A program made the position numbers and the translations under genes. Below the pieces are notes generated by a model that was not told the DNA's origin, made no database searches, and saw nothing but the letters and a program-made list of their open reading frames with translations. From assembly GCA_949126835.1 (NCBI GenBank), contig OX421502.1, positions 31,539,227-31,603,226 of the forward strand: a stretch of DNA of 64,000 nucleotides, in the 5' to 3' direction. This document shows positions 55,201-64,000 of this stretch, one piece after another. How positions within the stretch are numbered: the stretch's first letter is position 1; each line of letters starts with the position of its first letter. This DNA comes from Anisus vortex (lineage: Eukaryota > Mollusca > Gastropoda > Planorbidae).

Positions 55201-58200
55201 GCTTTACATTTACCATATGTTATTAAAATAAATAGAAAAAGGTTGTTTTTAATTGTGTTTTTAAAATGTTTGTATTGTCGGCTTGTTTAATTGTGTTCGG
55301 AAGTTTATTCCACCATTAAAAAGAACACTAGTTTTATTTTTTGTTATATATAAATAATTAGAGCATAAGATAAAAAAATATATTTTATATTCGTAAGAAT
55401 GTATTTAAATATATTTATAATATATTTTATATATATGTATATTCACAGGTTCATCTGGAATGATGGAAACTGAAGCTGCGGTTAAGTTATGGCAAAGATC
55501 GCTTTCGATGCATAACTTTCGATACACATTGATGGTGGGAGACGGTGACTCTAAAGCATACGATAAAGTTCAATCGTTGAATGTGTATGGAGCAGGTGTG
55601 GATGTTAAAAAGGAGGAATGCATCAACCATGTGTCCAAACGCCTAGGGACTGCTCTTCGCAATTTGGTTTTGAATTCATCTAAGCAAAGTAAGTGACATG
55701 ATTTATAAAATTATTTTTTTATTTTTTTTTTGTTAAAACATTTAGGATTTTATACCCCAAAAAAATAAATTGCAGAATTTTTTTTCTCAAATTAACATAA
55801 TTTAATTTTTTTTCTTTAGAAATCACTCTTGGGGGATCAAAACGTGGCAGCCTAACTCAGTTGAAGATCAAAAGGCTTTGCATATTCTACGACAGAGCAA
55901 TTCGTAATAACAGGACTGCAGAAGAAATGAAGAAGGCTGTACTTGCATCTCTCTTTCATAATTATTCAACTGATGAATATCCGCAACACCAATACTGTCC
56001 TCCAGGTCCAACCTCCTGGTGTTTCTACAAGAGAGATGTTTCTGAACACAAGTATCCTGGTGGCCACGCTGAGAGAATTCACACTTATCTTGACTTCGAC
56101 AGGCTTCATAAATATATCTGGCCTGTATTTGAACGCCTATCAGACTTAAAACTTCTTCGCCGATGTGAGCTTCATGCAACGCAGAATGCAAATGAAAATT
56201 TGCATCATATGATTTGGTCCAGATGCAGTAAAACTCATTTTCACAGCAAACCGAAAGTTGAGTTTGCAGCTTTCACTGCTATCGCTGAATTCAATTTTGG
56301 ACCGTCATATTCACGAGAGTTCCTCAGAGCAACCAGTGGAGTGCATACCGACAGACTGTGTTTGGTAAGAGAGAAAAAGCGTCTACAGCGGTCTTTGGAT
56401 TACACACGCGGAACCGAGAAGGATAAACGACAGAAAAGAGCACAGGCCATATTAAAATCACAGGAAGAGTATAGAAAACAGCATGGTACTACTGGATATG
56501 GTGCTGGTCAGTTTTAACAACATGGGATACTGGATATGGTGCTGGTCAGTTTTAATTCTCTAAGTCAGATAAGTACAATTTGAATTATTTTTCTTCTTTT
56601 TCTGTTTCTTTATTTCTATATCAATAATATATTCTTTTTCCTATAAAAAAGTGTTTACTAATCTTGAAAGAAATTTTTAATTTGTATTATTTTTGTTTAT
56701 TTTACTAACAAATTGGATTTTTATGTCTTTTAAAACTTTTCTTACTTTTGCGGGTTTTTTTCCAAACATTTTCATGCACTTCTTTTTTTAAAACTGTTAC
56801 ATTTCTTTACCGAGCCTATTGATACTTTGCCATTTTAATCTTGACCCTTATTACAATTCCTCGACCCAGCCGGATTACAGTATGAATTGGTTAATTTTAT
56901 ATTATAGAAACAATTCAGAGTTTTACTGTTTATTCTTTATAGAGCTACATTATGTATTTGTGTTATAAAAAACATTATTGGCGTACCAATCAAAACCAAA
57001 TTTTATTTCAGTATTCTTTATAATATTGCTCATAAAATTCATTGTGTCTGTTATATTACGTACGTGATAAATTTCTTGTTTTTAAAACTTTTCTTTCTTT
57101 TGCGGCTATTTTTAAAACATTTTCATAGGGTTCTTTTTTTAAAACTTTTACATTTCTTTACCAATTCTATTGATACTTGCCATTTTAGTCTTGACCCTTA
57201 TTACAATTCTTTGACCCAGCCGAATTTCAGTATGAGTCGGTTATCAATTTTATTTTATAGGAAAATGCTGAGTTTTACAGTTTTTTATATATATATATAA
57301 TATATAGCTACATTATGTATTTTTATTATAAAAATATTATTTACGTACCAATCACAATGAAATTTTATTTCAGCATTCTTTATAATATTGCTAATAACTT
57401 TCATTTTGCATGTTATATTATATACTTGATAAATTTCTTGTTTTTCAAACTCTTCTTACTTTTTTGCGTTTTACTCAAAATAATTATTTTATACCTTATT
57501 TTTACTACTCCTCTCACATTTCTTTACCGATTGTATTGAGACTTTGTACTTTTTATCTAAGCACCTATTACAACAAAATGTTCCACTTAGATTTTTGAAT
57601 TTTTGTTTTGTTTTAATTTTATGGGCGAAAACGTTGAGTTTGTTTGCAAAAAATTAACTATTTCAAAAGTGCCATAAGAAAAAATTTATAAAAAATTAAA
57701 TATCTTAAATTTTAAAAAAGTGGGTGGAACATTATTTTATAAATTCATTTCTTTACCGAATGTATCAAATATTGTATTTGTAGATATTAAGGTTATAGAG
57801 GAGATCGATTTTTAAAAACACCTATAAAATCCAAGATGGCGGCCGTTGCCATGGCAACCAATGCATAAAAAAAAAATTTAAATTGATTGCCCTGAATGAT
57901 ATTCCATACTTGTTATGTGGTTAAAGTTTCAGACGTTTTGGTCAGTAAATTAAAAAAAAGTGCCTAAAACGTGCCCCCCAGCCTTAACACCGTACTAAGG
58001 GTCTCGAAAGAGTACAAACATGGCGAAATATGCATTGGAACCCATGTAGGGATGTTAAACGAAAATACCGGAATACCGGATTCCGGTTTTTTGTTTGGAA
58101 GTTGGAAGGTAATCATTACTTCAAGTAGAAAACCCTTTTTTTGTGCTAATGGAAATATTTTTCATAAATAATGTTGGATTCACACAAAACAATTCCTGAA

Positions 58201-61200
58201 ATGCTTTGCTAACACTATTTATTCTTAGATATTGTGTTTCTTGTGTTTCCAAATACCAACTATGGCTTGCGATAATAACGACATCGAACAAATTGTTAAG
58301 TTATACTTACATCTTTTATATGTCCGCTGTGCGCTGCTCTTTGATGTACGCAATGGAGAGACGCAAAGTAAACCTTCCCTGTGACCCTGAACAATTCGAC
58401 TAGACACCGCGTCTGTGCTTTATTATTAACGGCACTATTAAATACACATTCTTTTGATTTGTGCTACGCGAAAACTTTCAATACATTATTTTACAAGTTA
58501 CCATATTTACCATTTCAAATGCTTCTTATTATTATGGTCAACGATAATTGGTAATTTGATTATCACTATTGAAAAATTGAAAGCTAATATCGGATTTAAT
58601 AAATTAGCCCAGATTTTTTAGTTCTAAAGAATTTTATGGTAAAGGGTACAAAATCATATTGTATTCACACAAATCAACCCCTTGAAAGCCCTGCAAACAC
58701 TAATTAAGTTTGAAGTAAGCTTATTTTTCAAATATACTTACAAAATTACGCACATTTGGCCGGCCTGTGACTTGTAACAATGCGTGGGGGGGGGGGGGGG
58801 GGGAGGGGGAACCGAAATCAGGTTTTAAACCGGTTTTATAGAACCGAAAACCGGTTTTGGAAAAAAATCGGTTTTAACATCCCTTTAGGGCCTACCCATG
58901 TATGAAAGTTTTAGCGATATTAAAAGTCTGATTTTTTTGTTTTATTTTTCTTTAATGTACAGGACACAAAAGAAGTTGTCTGTGCCCGAAAAATCATCTT
59001 AGGCTTGCCAAGACTTGGTTTGAGTCAAATTGAGTGGAATCCTCTCAGGTACATGCTATTGTGAAGTGCTTGTTTACAAAATAGTAAAAATCCATTTCTG
59101 AGAAATCTCCCGTAAATGTATATATATATAATATGTATTAACATGCAGTTACCTAAGCAGTACCCCCTCCCCCACTGGTCTCTACACGCTCCCGGTGATT
59201 AAAAGACGTCGGTTTGTGACCAGGGGCGTAGCTAGGGTCATCTGCGCCCGGGGACATGACACAATGTCTGCGCCCCTTCTCGGACCGACAGAGTCTGGGG
59301 GCTCACTGAGTCCCCAAGAAAATTTTGAAATTGTATGGTTTATATGAATAATTCTACTTATCATACATGACTGGAATAGACATAGTCTACAGCAAATTGA
59401 TCCTCCTTGATTTGACATTTCACAAACTCGTCAATCACGTTGTCAAAATTAATATTCTCAAGTGTTCCTCTTTCGATGCTAAGGAGTGCAAGATCACTAA
59501 GACCAGGGGTCGGCAACCTTTTGATAATTGTGTGTTAAACTAGGATTTCTAAGCCGTTCAGCGTGCCAACAGCCTACAAGTCAACCTGCTTTATTATACT
59601 TGTTTTTTTTTTTAAGACAATTTAACTCCGTAGCAAAATGAAGGCCAAAAGCAAAGGAAATTTGTGGAAAAAAAACGGTAAAGCGTTTTATAATTAATAA
59701 CAATTAACACTTTTGTGATAATCAACCTTTTTATTTGCATTTATACCAAAAAAATAATATTACCAAACTTTCACATTTTTTGGTAATGATTTTGTAAACA
59801 TTATCATTTGGTTGTCCAGATAAGCATCTAGCAACTAATAATATTTATGTTTATTCTCAGTTTAACTGAGATTGTCTTTAATTTGCTCAAAGCTTAGTAG
59901 AAGCTACAGAAAGACTATAGTATAGCGGAATTCATATGTAGTAATCTTACAAACTGGGTAGTTAATGTAATGTTTAAAAAATGTGCATAAAATGTTTTAG
60001 TCATATAGATCTAATCATCAATATATATAACTAGTGGTTATGCCCGTCAAAATGACGGAGAAACGAATGACTACAATGTGTTTTGTTAAAGAGAAAGAAA
60101 AGAGACTATTACAATAAAAACAATGAACGTTTCTTTTCCGTATTTAGTTTTTGTTCTTTTTAATTGTTTCTGGTCGCCCTGGCCCTGGCATAATAATATG
60201 CATAATAATTGTTACTGTCAAGCTTCTGGTATTAAAACGTAGTGAACAGTTGTGTTGACTTGACTTTTTATTAATAATAGCCTATTAAATTAACAATAAT
60301 ATACTATCTAAAAGAAAAAAAAACACAATACCAAACAATAAAAAGGTAAATAATAAAAAAAGCGTAGAAAATAATTTTTCAATACCATAAAAACTAAAGT
60401 GAGAACGATTTTTTTCGGTATTTAATTTTTGTTCTTGCTTAATGTATTAATAAAACAGTGTTGAGAATGTTTCTTTCGGCATTTAGTTTTTGTTATTTTT
60501 AATTGTTTCTGCTCGACCTGACCCTGGCATATGCATAAGAATTGTGGCCCACGGACTGGCGTAGTGTGTAAACCGCCGATACATTTCCATTAAGAATACA
60601 CTGGCGGGCGAACGCATGGGGCAGAGCCCCCGCAGCGGGTCCGATGTCTATTACACTGCCTAGAGACCACTGGTCTCGGTGGGGGGGGGGGGGGGGGGAA
60701 GCAATGGACGCTGCAATCCCGTCTCGAGAACCACCCGTTGCCTGGATGCATGCACCTATAGTAGGTCTATAGGATTTGTGCTACCGGGTGACAGTGCAGG
60801 TATACTGGCCTTCGGTGTGTCGTTGGGTCGCTGGAGCCCGGACAGAGATTGCTCAATCCTAAGCGTTACGCCCTGGATACAAGAGCCGAAAGGCTCGTCC
60901 GGGTTTTTTAAAGAGACTTTTAAATTCGATATTAAAATGTAGCGAACTGTTGTGTTGACTTGTTATTAATAATATTAAATTAACAATAACATACTATCTA
61001 AAAGAAAAAATAAATAAATACAAAACAATAAAAAAGGTAAATAATCCTTAAAAAAAAATAGAAAATAATATTTCAATGCAATAAAAACTAAAGTGAGAAG
61101 GATTTTTTTCGGTATTTAATTTTTGTTCTTGCTTATTGAATCAATAAAACAGTATTGAGAATGTTTCTTTCGGTATTTAGTTTTTATTTTACATTGTTGC

Positions 61201-62252
61201 TGACAGTACCGAACCGCTGAGACCATAATTTAGTAACGTGCAAGGAAACATAGAGGTATTGGGTTTTATGCTATTCAGAAAGTACAGTTGGGCGTCCGCC
61301 CCAGGCAGCAAATTTTCAATCTGCGCCAAAATTATACTTTACAAAAGCTGATAAATAAGTTTTTATATTGGTTTTCGACTAAAACTTCAGTTTGAGATAT
61401 TAATAATATTGTCTAACACATTAATCTACGCCTGTATGCTATCGAATAAATAATAATGTAAAAAAATTTAGGCTAGATAAACGCGATCCCCCCTCCTCGC
61501 CTTTTCCCACTGACTCTATGAAAATTTTTGATGAATACAATTTTTTAAAATAGAATTTGTTAGCCCGTTCGAACATTATGGTACAATAGTTATGGGACCT
61601 GTATATTATATATATTCTTCATATTCTCATTCATTATGCAATGTTTATACGTATCATTTTCCACAGAGACGGCAGAGTATGGGAGGCAATCAACGCTGTC
61701 CGTGATGTCAAAGCTATTAAGATATTTATCTCTTTCCCAACACGTTGGTGGATAGATAACTCTAAATACCCTTCGCTTGTGACCTTCTCCTCTCTATCCT
61801 TTAGCCAGTTCTACGACTGGGGGCGTTCCAATGTCACTGGCCATTACATCATGTTGGCCAGCTACGCCGACGAGTCTCGGGCCAAGTTCTTAGCCGAACT
61901 CAATAACGGTGGCACGAATTTCAATGGCTCTCCTATTGGCTCGCACAGGGTCAACAAAGAAGTGCTTGATACCATTCTTGGTGACATCGCCGAGGCGTAC
62001 GGAACTGATCGCAGGTACATCCCGGAACCCATCTCGGCTATGGCCCAGTTCTGGGGTACATATCCCTTCGGTGGCGGATGGGTCGTGTGGAAATACGGCT
62101 ACAATTACGACGTCATTGCCACGGTTCAAAGACCGTCTCTCACCGACGACGTGTTTTATGTTGGGGCAGATCACTCCGTGGGCTTTCAAATCGGTTGGTG
62201 TGAGGGTGCCTTCGACGCTGTGGACAGAGTTATTGATCGTTACTTCAAGTAA
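43176..62252 (+). CDS. L-amino-acid oxidase, aplysianin/escapin/achacin-like, copy 2 (9 recognised exons)
   Basis: Tandem paralogue of LAAO-1 with the same nine recognised exons, the same intron phases and identical lengths for exons 2-6 and 8; exon 7 is two codons longer and exon 9 one codon shorter. About 524 residues. Signal peptide from ATG 43176 (VLILCTLLTTCQC). Exon 2 carries [25 protein letters not shown] and ELGGMRF; exon 9 carries YPFGGGW and FYVGADHSVG..EGA. All exons are open, so it is probably functional. Expected role is secreted, peroxide-generating oxidation of L-amino acids. The exon 1-2 phase is off by one, as in copy 1. Introns 1, 7 and 8 are enlarged by mobile elements, giving a 19-kb span against 11 kb for copy 1. 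Confidence 0.87.
43859..46129. mobile_element. Nested non-autonomous hAT element (CAGGGGTCGGCAACC family), copy 2
   Basis: Inverted ends CAGGGGTCGGCAAGC and GGTTGGCGAGCCCTG, flanked by the perfect 8-bp duplication GTTTACAT (43851-43858 and 46130-46137). Longer than the 32568 copy because of an extra segment at about 45300-45905. Non-coding apart from domain-less frames. Confidence 0.92.
45770..45905. repeat. Degenerate GTGTCGCGGGATTA tandem repeat
   Basis: About eight variants of TGTCGCGGGAT(TA/CAA) spaced 14-16 bp apart within the extra segment of the nested hAT element. Architecture resembles the runs at 2425 and 6519. Confidence 0.6.
46177..46377 (+). pseudogene. LINE ORF2 C-terminal fragment
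   Basis: 66 codons ending VGPSAWNALPLQLRQSPSF then a DTFRSRLKTHLFK terminus and stop. This is the standard end of CR1/L2/Rex-like non-LTR retrotransposon polymerases. Only the tail survives, typical of 5' truncation. Related tails occur at 42570-42790 and, inverted, at about 50400-50590. Confidence 0.8.
46875..47125 (+). mobile_element. tRNA-derived SINE in LAAO-2 intron 1
   Basis: Same insertion as in LAAO-1: TGTAACATGATA on both sides (46863-46874 and 47126-47137), B box GGTTCGAATCC, TTTACTTACTTGTTA tail. It keeps a CTAGCACTAGTTGGGGTAAA stretch that LAAO-1 has lost, so this copy is closer to full length. Confidence 0.85.
47399..47893 (-). mobile_element. MITE with about 28-bp inverted ends, copy 2, containing a tRNA-like segment
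   Basis: Left end CAAAGACTATAATAAGAT then TGACCGCTTG; right end is its inverse with one mismatch. Flanks GTAGGAG and GTAGGAC share six bases. The interior matches 4326-4642 reversed. Absent from LAAO-1 intron 1. A tRNA-like stretch lies within it at 47467-47552. Confidence 0.8.
47467..47552 (+). repeat. tRNA-like SINE head inside the MITE
   Basis: GAAGCCGGCTGGTCCAGCGG with an A-box-like TGGTCCAGCGGTTAG and a B-box-like GGTTCTATCCC, separated by an expanded middle (CAACCAAAAACCAACTGACA). It cannot form a standard anticodon arm of normal length, so I read it as a SINE head, not a tRNA gene. Confidence 0.55.
48097..48336 (+). CDS. LAAO-2 exon 2 (FAD dinucleotide-binding motif)
   Basis: Acceptor ATCAACAG|CC, donor CTGG|GTAATT, 240 bp. 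Encodes [39 protein letters not shown]. In frame with exon 3. Confidence 0.92.
48337..49322. other. LAAO-2 intron 2
   Basis: AT-rich; GAGCTATATGTATA/GAGCTATATATACA and the CAGTGCACTTATCTATATTT-type segments near 48830 and 49175 are inverted relatives, hinting at an old inverted-repeat element. No gene. Confidence 0.4.
49323..49467 (+). CDS. LAAO-2 exon 3
   Basis: Acceptor ATGTCAG|GTCTGACG, donor TTCAA|GTACTA, 145 bp. Encodes [20 protein letters not shown] and IPYNLSAEEKANQG. Confidence 0.9.
49631..49732 (+). CDS. LAAO-2 exon 4
   Basis: Acceptor TTTTCAAG|CTACTATC, donor GTGCC|GTAAAT, 102 bp. Encodes [19 protein letters not shown] and [12 protein letters not shown]. Confidence 0.88.
50340..50690 (-). 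mobile_element. Broken copy of the TA-flanked MITE with an inserted LINE tail
   Basis: GGCGTGGCTTCGGTTT at 50370 and CTTTATCATGCCAAATTCAC at 50650 match the inverted MITE at 35986. Between them, about 50400-50590 is a reverse-complement LINE 3' tail (AGTCGGCTCCTGAAGG, TATGCGCTTATATAGCGCAT). Confidence 0.6.
50890..51335. repeat. Ancestral repeat in LAAO-2 intron 4
   Basis: Counterpart of 23330-23790. A 170-codon plus-strand frame (50802-51314) and a minus-strand frame with RGRPKNTWR overlap it. In the LAAO-1 copy the plus frame is broken, so I do not call either a gene. Confidence 0.5.
51782..51913 (+). CDS. LAAO-2 exon 5
   Basis: Acceptor TTTCGACAG|AATTGA, donor TACAA|GTGAGA, 132 bp. Encodes [19 protein letters not shown]. 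Confidence 0.9.
52254..52340 (+). CDS. LAAO-2 exon 6
   Basis: Acceptor TATTTTCAG|CGGATC, donor CCCAG|GTGAGT, 87 bp. Encodes [20 protein letters not shown]. Confidence 0.92.
53199..53316 (+). CDS. LAAO-2 exon 7
   Basis: Acceptor TGTCTCTAG|TAAACATC, donor CCAAAG|GTACAA, 118 bp. Encodes KHQLNMNRQLLSIFPKEEDI and [12 protein letters not shown]. The acceptor lies three bases further upstream than in LAAO-1, and there is one more codon in the KEED segment. Confidence 0.83.
54170..55079 (+). CDS. Transposase exon 1
   Basis: From ATG 54170 to donor TATAGTG|GTAGGT, phase 1. Holds the zinc-binding cysteines and the first catalytic aspartate (SFDGSW). Confidence 0.85.
54170..56517 (+). CDS. DDE transposase, Mutator-like/Kolobok type, 3 exons
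   Basis: Exons 54170-55079, 55449-55688 and 55820-56517 join in frame across canonical GT-AG introns to about 615 residues. N-terminal basic segment; a CPEC...CTEC zinc-binding pair (about residues 100-130); then VSFDGSWMTRGHTSL (D about 235), VGDGDSKAYDKV (D about 335 or 337) and NANENLHHMIW (E about 509), which I read as the DDE triad, with CINHVSKRLGTAL between. This motif set is typical of the 'Mutator-like transposase' domain family common in cnidarians and molluscs. No stop or frameshift was found, so the element may be autonomous. It would act in the nucleus on the element ends. Family is confident; the Kolobok label rests on the TTAA sites. Confidence 0.85.
55449..55688 (+). CDS. Transposase exon 2
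   Basis: Acceptor TATTCACAG|GTTCAT, donor CAAA|GTAAGT, 240 bp. Holds GDGDSKAYDKV and CINHVSKRLG. Confidence 0.85.
55820..56517 (+). CDS. Transposase exon 3
   Basis: Acceptor TTTTCTTTAG|AAATCA, stop TAA 56515-56517. Holds CPPGPTSWCFYKRD and NENLHHMIWSRCSKTHF, ending in GYGAGQF. The last coding bases (ACTGGATATGGTGCTGGTCA) are repeated at 56529-56555 just after the stop. Confidence 0.87.
56710..57640. repeat. About 350-bp direct repeat, 2.6 copies, in the transposon 3' region
   Basis: CATTTCTTTACCGA.C.TATTG followed by CTTGACCCTTATTACAATTC and GACCCAGCCG recurs at about 56790, 57140 and (degenerate) 57505. The T-rich frames over it are not genes. Confidence 0.75.
58049..58894. mobile_element. 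hAT-like MITE in LAAO-2 intron 7
   Basis: Flanked by CCCATGTA (58041-58048 and 58895-58902). Inner ends GGGATGTTAAAC and GTTTTAACATCCC are inverted, followed by CCGG-rich subterminal segments (ACCGGAATACCGGATTCCGG; AACCGGTTTT). A G run at 58788-58803. Absent from LAAO-1. Confidence 0.78.
58963..59048 (+). CDS. LAAO-2 exon 8
   Basis: Acceptor AATGTACAG|GACACA, donor CTCAG|GTACAT, 86 bp. Encodes [20 protein letters not shown]. Confidence 0.9.
59221..60030. mobile_element. Two truncated hAT relics in LAAO-2 intron 8
   Basis: CAGGGGCGTAGCTAGGGTCA at 59221 is a left end of the 43274 family; CAGGGGTCGGCAACC at 59504 is a left end of the 32568 family, followed to about 60010 by matching interior (GGTAGTTAATGTAATGTTTA). 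Neither has a recognisable right end. Confidence 0.65.
60026..60060 (-). other. Possible Helitron 3' end, reversed
   Basis: Read on the minus strand: CCGTCATTTTGACGG (a 6-bp-stem hairpin), then GCATAACCACTAG|T. A short hairpin shortly before CTAG is the Helitron 3' signature. The other end was not found. Confidence 0.4.
60110..61195. repeat. Tandem/dispersed repeat of about 330 bp in LAAO-2 intron 8, split by a GC-rich SINE-like block
   Basis: ATTAAAACGTAGTGAACAGT through CGGTATTTAATTTTTGTTCT to GAATGTTTCTTTCGG occurs at 60231-60545 and again at 60931-61195; its last third also precedes them at 60110-60230. The second and third blocks are separated by the GC-rich repeat at 60640-60905. Confidence 0.7.
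60640..60905 (-). repeat. GC-rich SINE-like repeat, copy 4 (inverted)
   Basis: Reverse complement of the 6030 and 16920 type: GGGCGTAACGCTTAGGATTG, CTCTGTCCGGGCTCCAGCG, GGTAGCACAAATCCTATAG. Contains a run of about 19 G at 60680-60698. Confidence 0.6.
61667..62252 (+). CDS. LAAO-2 exon 9 (C-terminal half, stop)
   Basis: Acceptor TTTTCCACAG|AGACGG; 194 codons plus TAA. Same motif order as LAAO-1 exon 9 ([59 protein letters not shown]). One residue shorter in the YDDV segment. Confidence 0.95.
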
Positions 62253-64000
62253 CGCCATGTTTCATCCACTAATTGTGTCCCTACTTTCGTTGTATTGTAA
62301 TAATTTCTATATTGGCTTTCCAGGAATGTATAAATGCATTATAATTTATTATAAACTATTTAGATTTGCCATTCGGAAATTTATTGAATTAAAATTGAAA
62401 TTAAAAAAAAGTTTTCCCAAATGTCATGAAGGTGTTTTAAATCTTTTGATTCATCTGTTTTGTTGGAACATTTATTTTCAAATTTACACAGAAAACATGG
62501 TATTCAATCTTCTTTTTCATTCTCAATATTGTCAATGAAGGGGTTCAAACAAAAAGGCCAAGACTATAGCTTTGGTGGATTGCTCGGTGGTTTCCAGGTC
62601 TGTCTCTTCTCCATACAGTTTGGTGGTGGGGGTCATCTGTTGTCAGAACTTGTTGCAAGCTGTTGCTTAAAGAGGACAGGCTTGAAGCACATGTTCTGTG
62701 TTACCAGGAGACATTCAACATGTGCAATCTTAACTGCAGTGCTAAAGCCTTCGGAACATATGTTGTCTTAGTCTGTTCTGCCCGGTCCTGAGTCTAAAGA
62801 TAATTTGTCGAGAAAGGTTATAGAACAATAATAATAGTAGTAGGCTGTCATTTTTAGTGTTAAGTGTGCGGTTATTTGTCCATTTTTCAACTTCACTCAA
62901 ATTCACGCACGAACACGTTTTTGAAGAGGTTTTTACGAAGCCTTTTTATAGATAAACCTAAAGATACATTGACTCTTTATTCAATATAGAAGACCTCCCC
63001 CCCCCCCTAAAAAAAATAAGGAAAAAAAACAACATAAAGAACAACAAAGTTTTTTTGTTTAATATCTTTAAGAAGTGAAATAGAAATATTAAAATTATTA
63101 ATTAATAAATTGTTTTCTTTTATGGCTGTAAGCTTAATGTGGATTATTTATATAGTGCATCTTTCCATGCTATTGCATTTAGCATGTAGGTTTATTTAAA
63201 TACCGGTATATACATATTTGTCTTCCAAAAAAAAAGTAACAATTATATCAACTATATTGCTTAATTCATGATTTTTTTTTTTAATAATAAACCTATTACT
63301 AATAATAATAATGTTTATAAACTTTTTGCGGCATTTAGAATATATTCAGAGTGATGGCCCTTTCAAACTGCTTTCAGTTTTGATTTAGTTTTTTTTTATG
63401 TAACCATTGAAGCTACCCTTGGAATTTGTTTCGTCTACATTAAAATATATTCATTCAGTTTTCCTTTTGAATTGTTTAAAACTAGGTCACTCAATTTTTT
63501 TTATTAAATTACATGAAAATATAAAACCATTCACATTCGATTGTATCAATATACAATTTGCTGTGTCCATTGATTAAGGCTAGACATGTGTAACTAACAC
63601 AACATATTGATTTTAACTTTTCTTTATAGAGTCTTTATTACAGATTTATATATAGATCTATACAGGGTTCTTACTTTTTAAAATCAACTGAGAAATTCCT
63701 AAACTTTTACCAAAATCCACACAGATATTTGTGAAATACCTTAATGTCTGTTACTGTATATATGGCCTTTAAATTAAATGTGTAATTGTTTTTTTTTATT
63801 ACCCATAAATAGAATAATTTTAGATAAAAAAAACATGATAGAAGTTAAGGAGTTCTCAACAAGTTATGACCCTAACTTTTTAAAAATGTAAGCAAATATT
63901 TTTCACATTACCGGTAGGCCTACTGTTTCCATTTTAGAAAACTTCACAAACATCTGGAAACCAAGGTCAGTTTTCTTTAGCTTGAAAAATCAAGTAATTT
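62253..64000. other. LAAO-2 3' flank and intergenic sequence
   Basis: To about 63370 it aligns with the LAAO-1 flank (31123-32400); the duplication fades after ATTCAGAGTG at about 63345. Beyond that nothing is recognised. The LAAO-1 AATAAA (31491) reads AATGAA here. Frames in this flank are not conserved between the two copies. Confidence 0.55.

Larger units (their letters stand above)
53518..57983 (+). mobile_element. Kolobok-like DNA transposon in LAAO-2 intron 7
   Basis: 4466 bp, flanked by TTAA on both sides (53514-53517 and 57984-57987); LAAO-1 has a single TTAA at the empty site (GTGCTTAACACCG near 29040). Ends GGCTGGGTACGG and CCCCCCAGCC share the inverted GGCTGGG. It encodes a spliced, apparently intact DDE transposase. 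TTAA duplications are made by piggyBac and Kolobok elements; the protein resembles the Mutator-like/Kolobok type, not piggyBac. Confidence 0.85.

Noticed and set aside
57064..57598. Small membrane proteins rich in F and L
   Set aside because: T-rich repeated 3' region of the transposon; the frames follow the 350-bp repeats.
53518..57983. piggyBac element, from the TTAA sites
   Set aside because: The transposase motifs (SFDGSW, GDGDSKAYDKV, NENLHHMIW) are not of piggyBac type, and the ends begin GGCTGGG, not CCC.

Overview
The window is AT-rich eukaryotic DNA with long introns and dense interspersed repeats. The only host genes I can support are two tandem, same-strand copies of a secreted flavin L-amino-acid oxidase of the aplysianin/escapin/achacin type. 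That family is known from gastropod albumen gland, mucus and ink, so I infer a gastropod mollusc, probably a heterobranch. No rRNA gene, convincing free-standing tRNA gene or CRISPR array is present.

Layout. 1-8.1 kb: gene-free, with short tandem repeats, MITEs, a LINE 3' remnant (2161-2350) and a small hAT MITE (5152-5357). 8.1-16.5 kb: a very young LTR retrotransposon in LTR-internal-LTR-internal-LTR form (LTRs at 8113, 12047 and 15981), flanked by a 5-bp target duplication inside a 62-bp satellite; each internal region encodes only Gag plus an aspartic protease. 16.5-19.9 kb: satellite remainder, a GC-rich SINE-like repeat, an AT microsatellite and repeats combining Helitron-like ends with a tRNA-like core. 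19967-31122: LAAO-1, nine recognised exons. 32.5-34.1 kb: a non-autonomous hAT element with a perfect 8-bp target duplication. 34.1-38.1 kb: simple and short tandem repeats and an inverted MITE. 38.1-41.7 kb: a dead LINE whose region after the RNase H domain has been amplified into about 70 copies of a 34-bp minisatellite. 43176-62252: LAAO-2, the same exon plan, swollen by nested hAT elements in intron 1, an apparently intact three-exon DDE transposase element with TTAA target sites (Kolobok-like) and a hAT-like MITE in intron 7, and repeat clusters in intron 8. 62.3-63.4 kb: 3' flank matching the flank of LAAO-1.

The two oxidase loci are a segmental duplication: exon lengths and intron phases match, and a SINE with the same 12-bp target duplication sits in intron 1 of both. 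Later insertions are private to one copy and leave the matching empty site in the other, which fixes their ends and relative ages. Both copies look translatable in every exon. The one unresolved point is the exon 1-exon 2 join, whose phase does not match in either copy, so a small exon or a different splice site is missing from the models.
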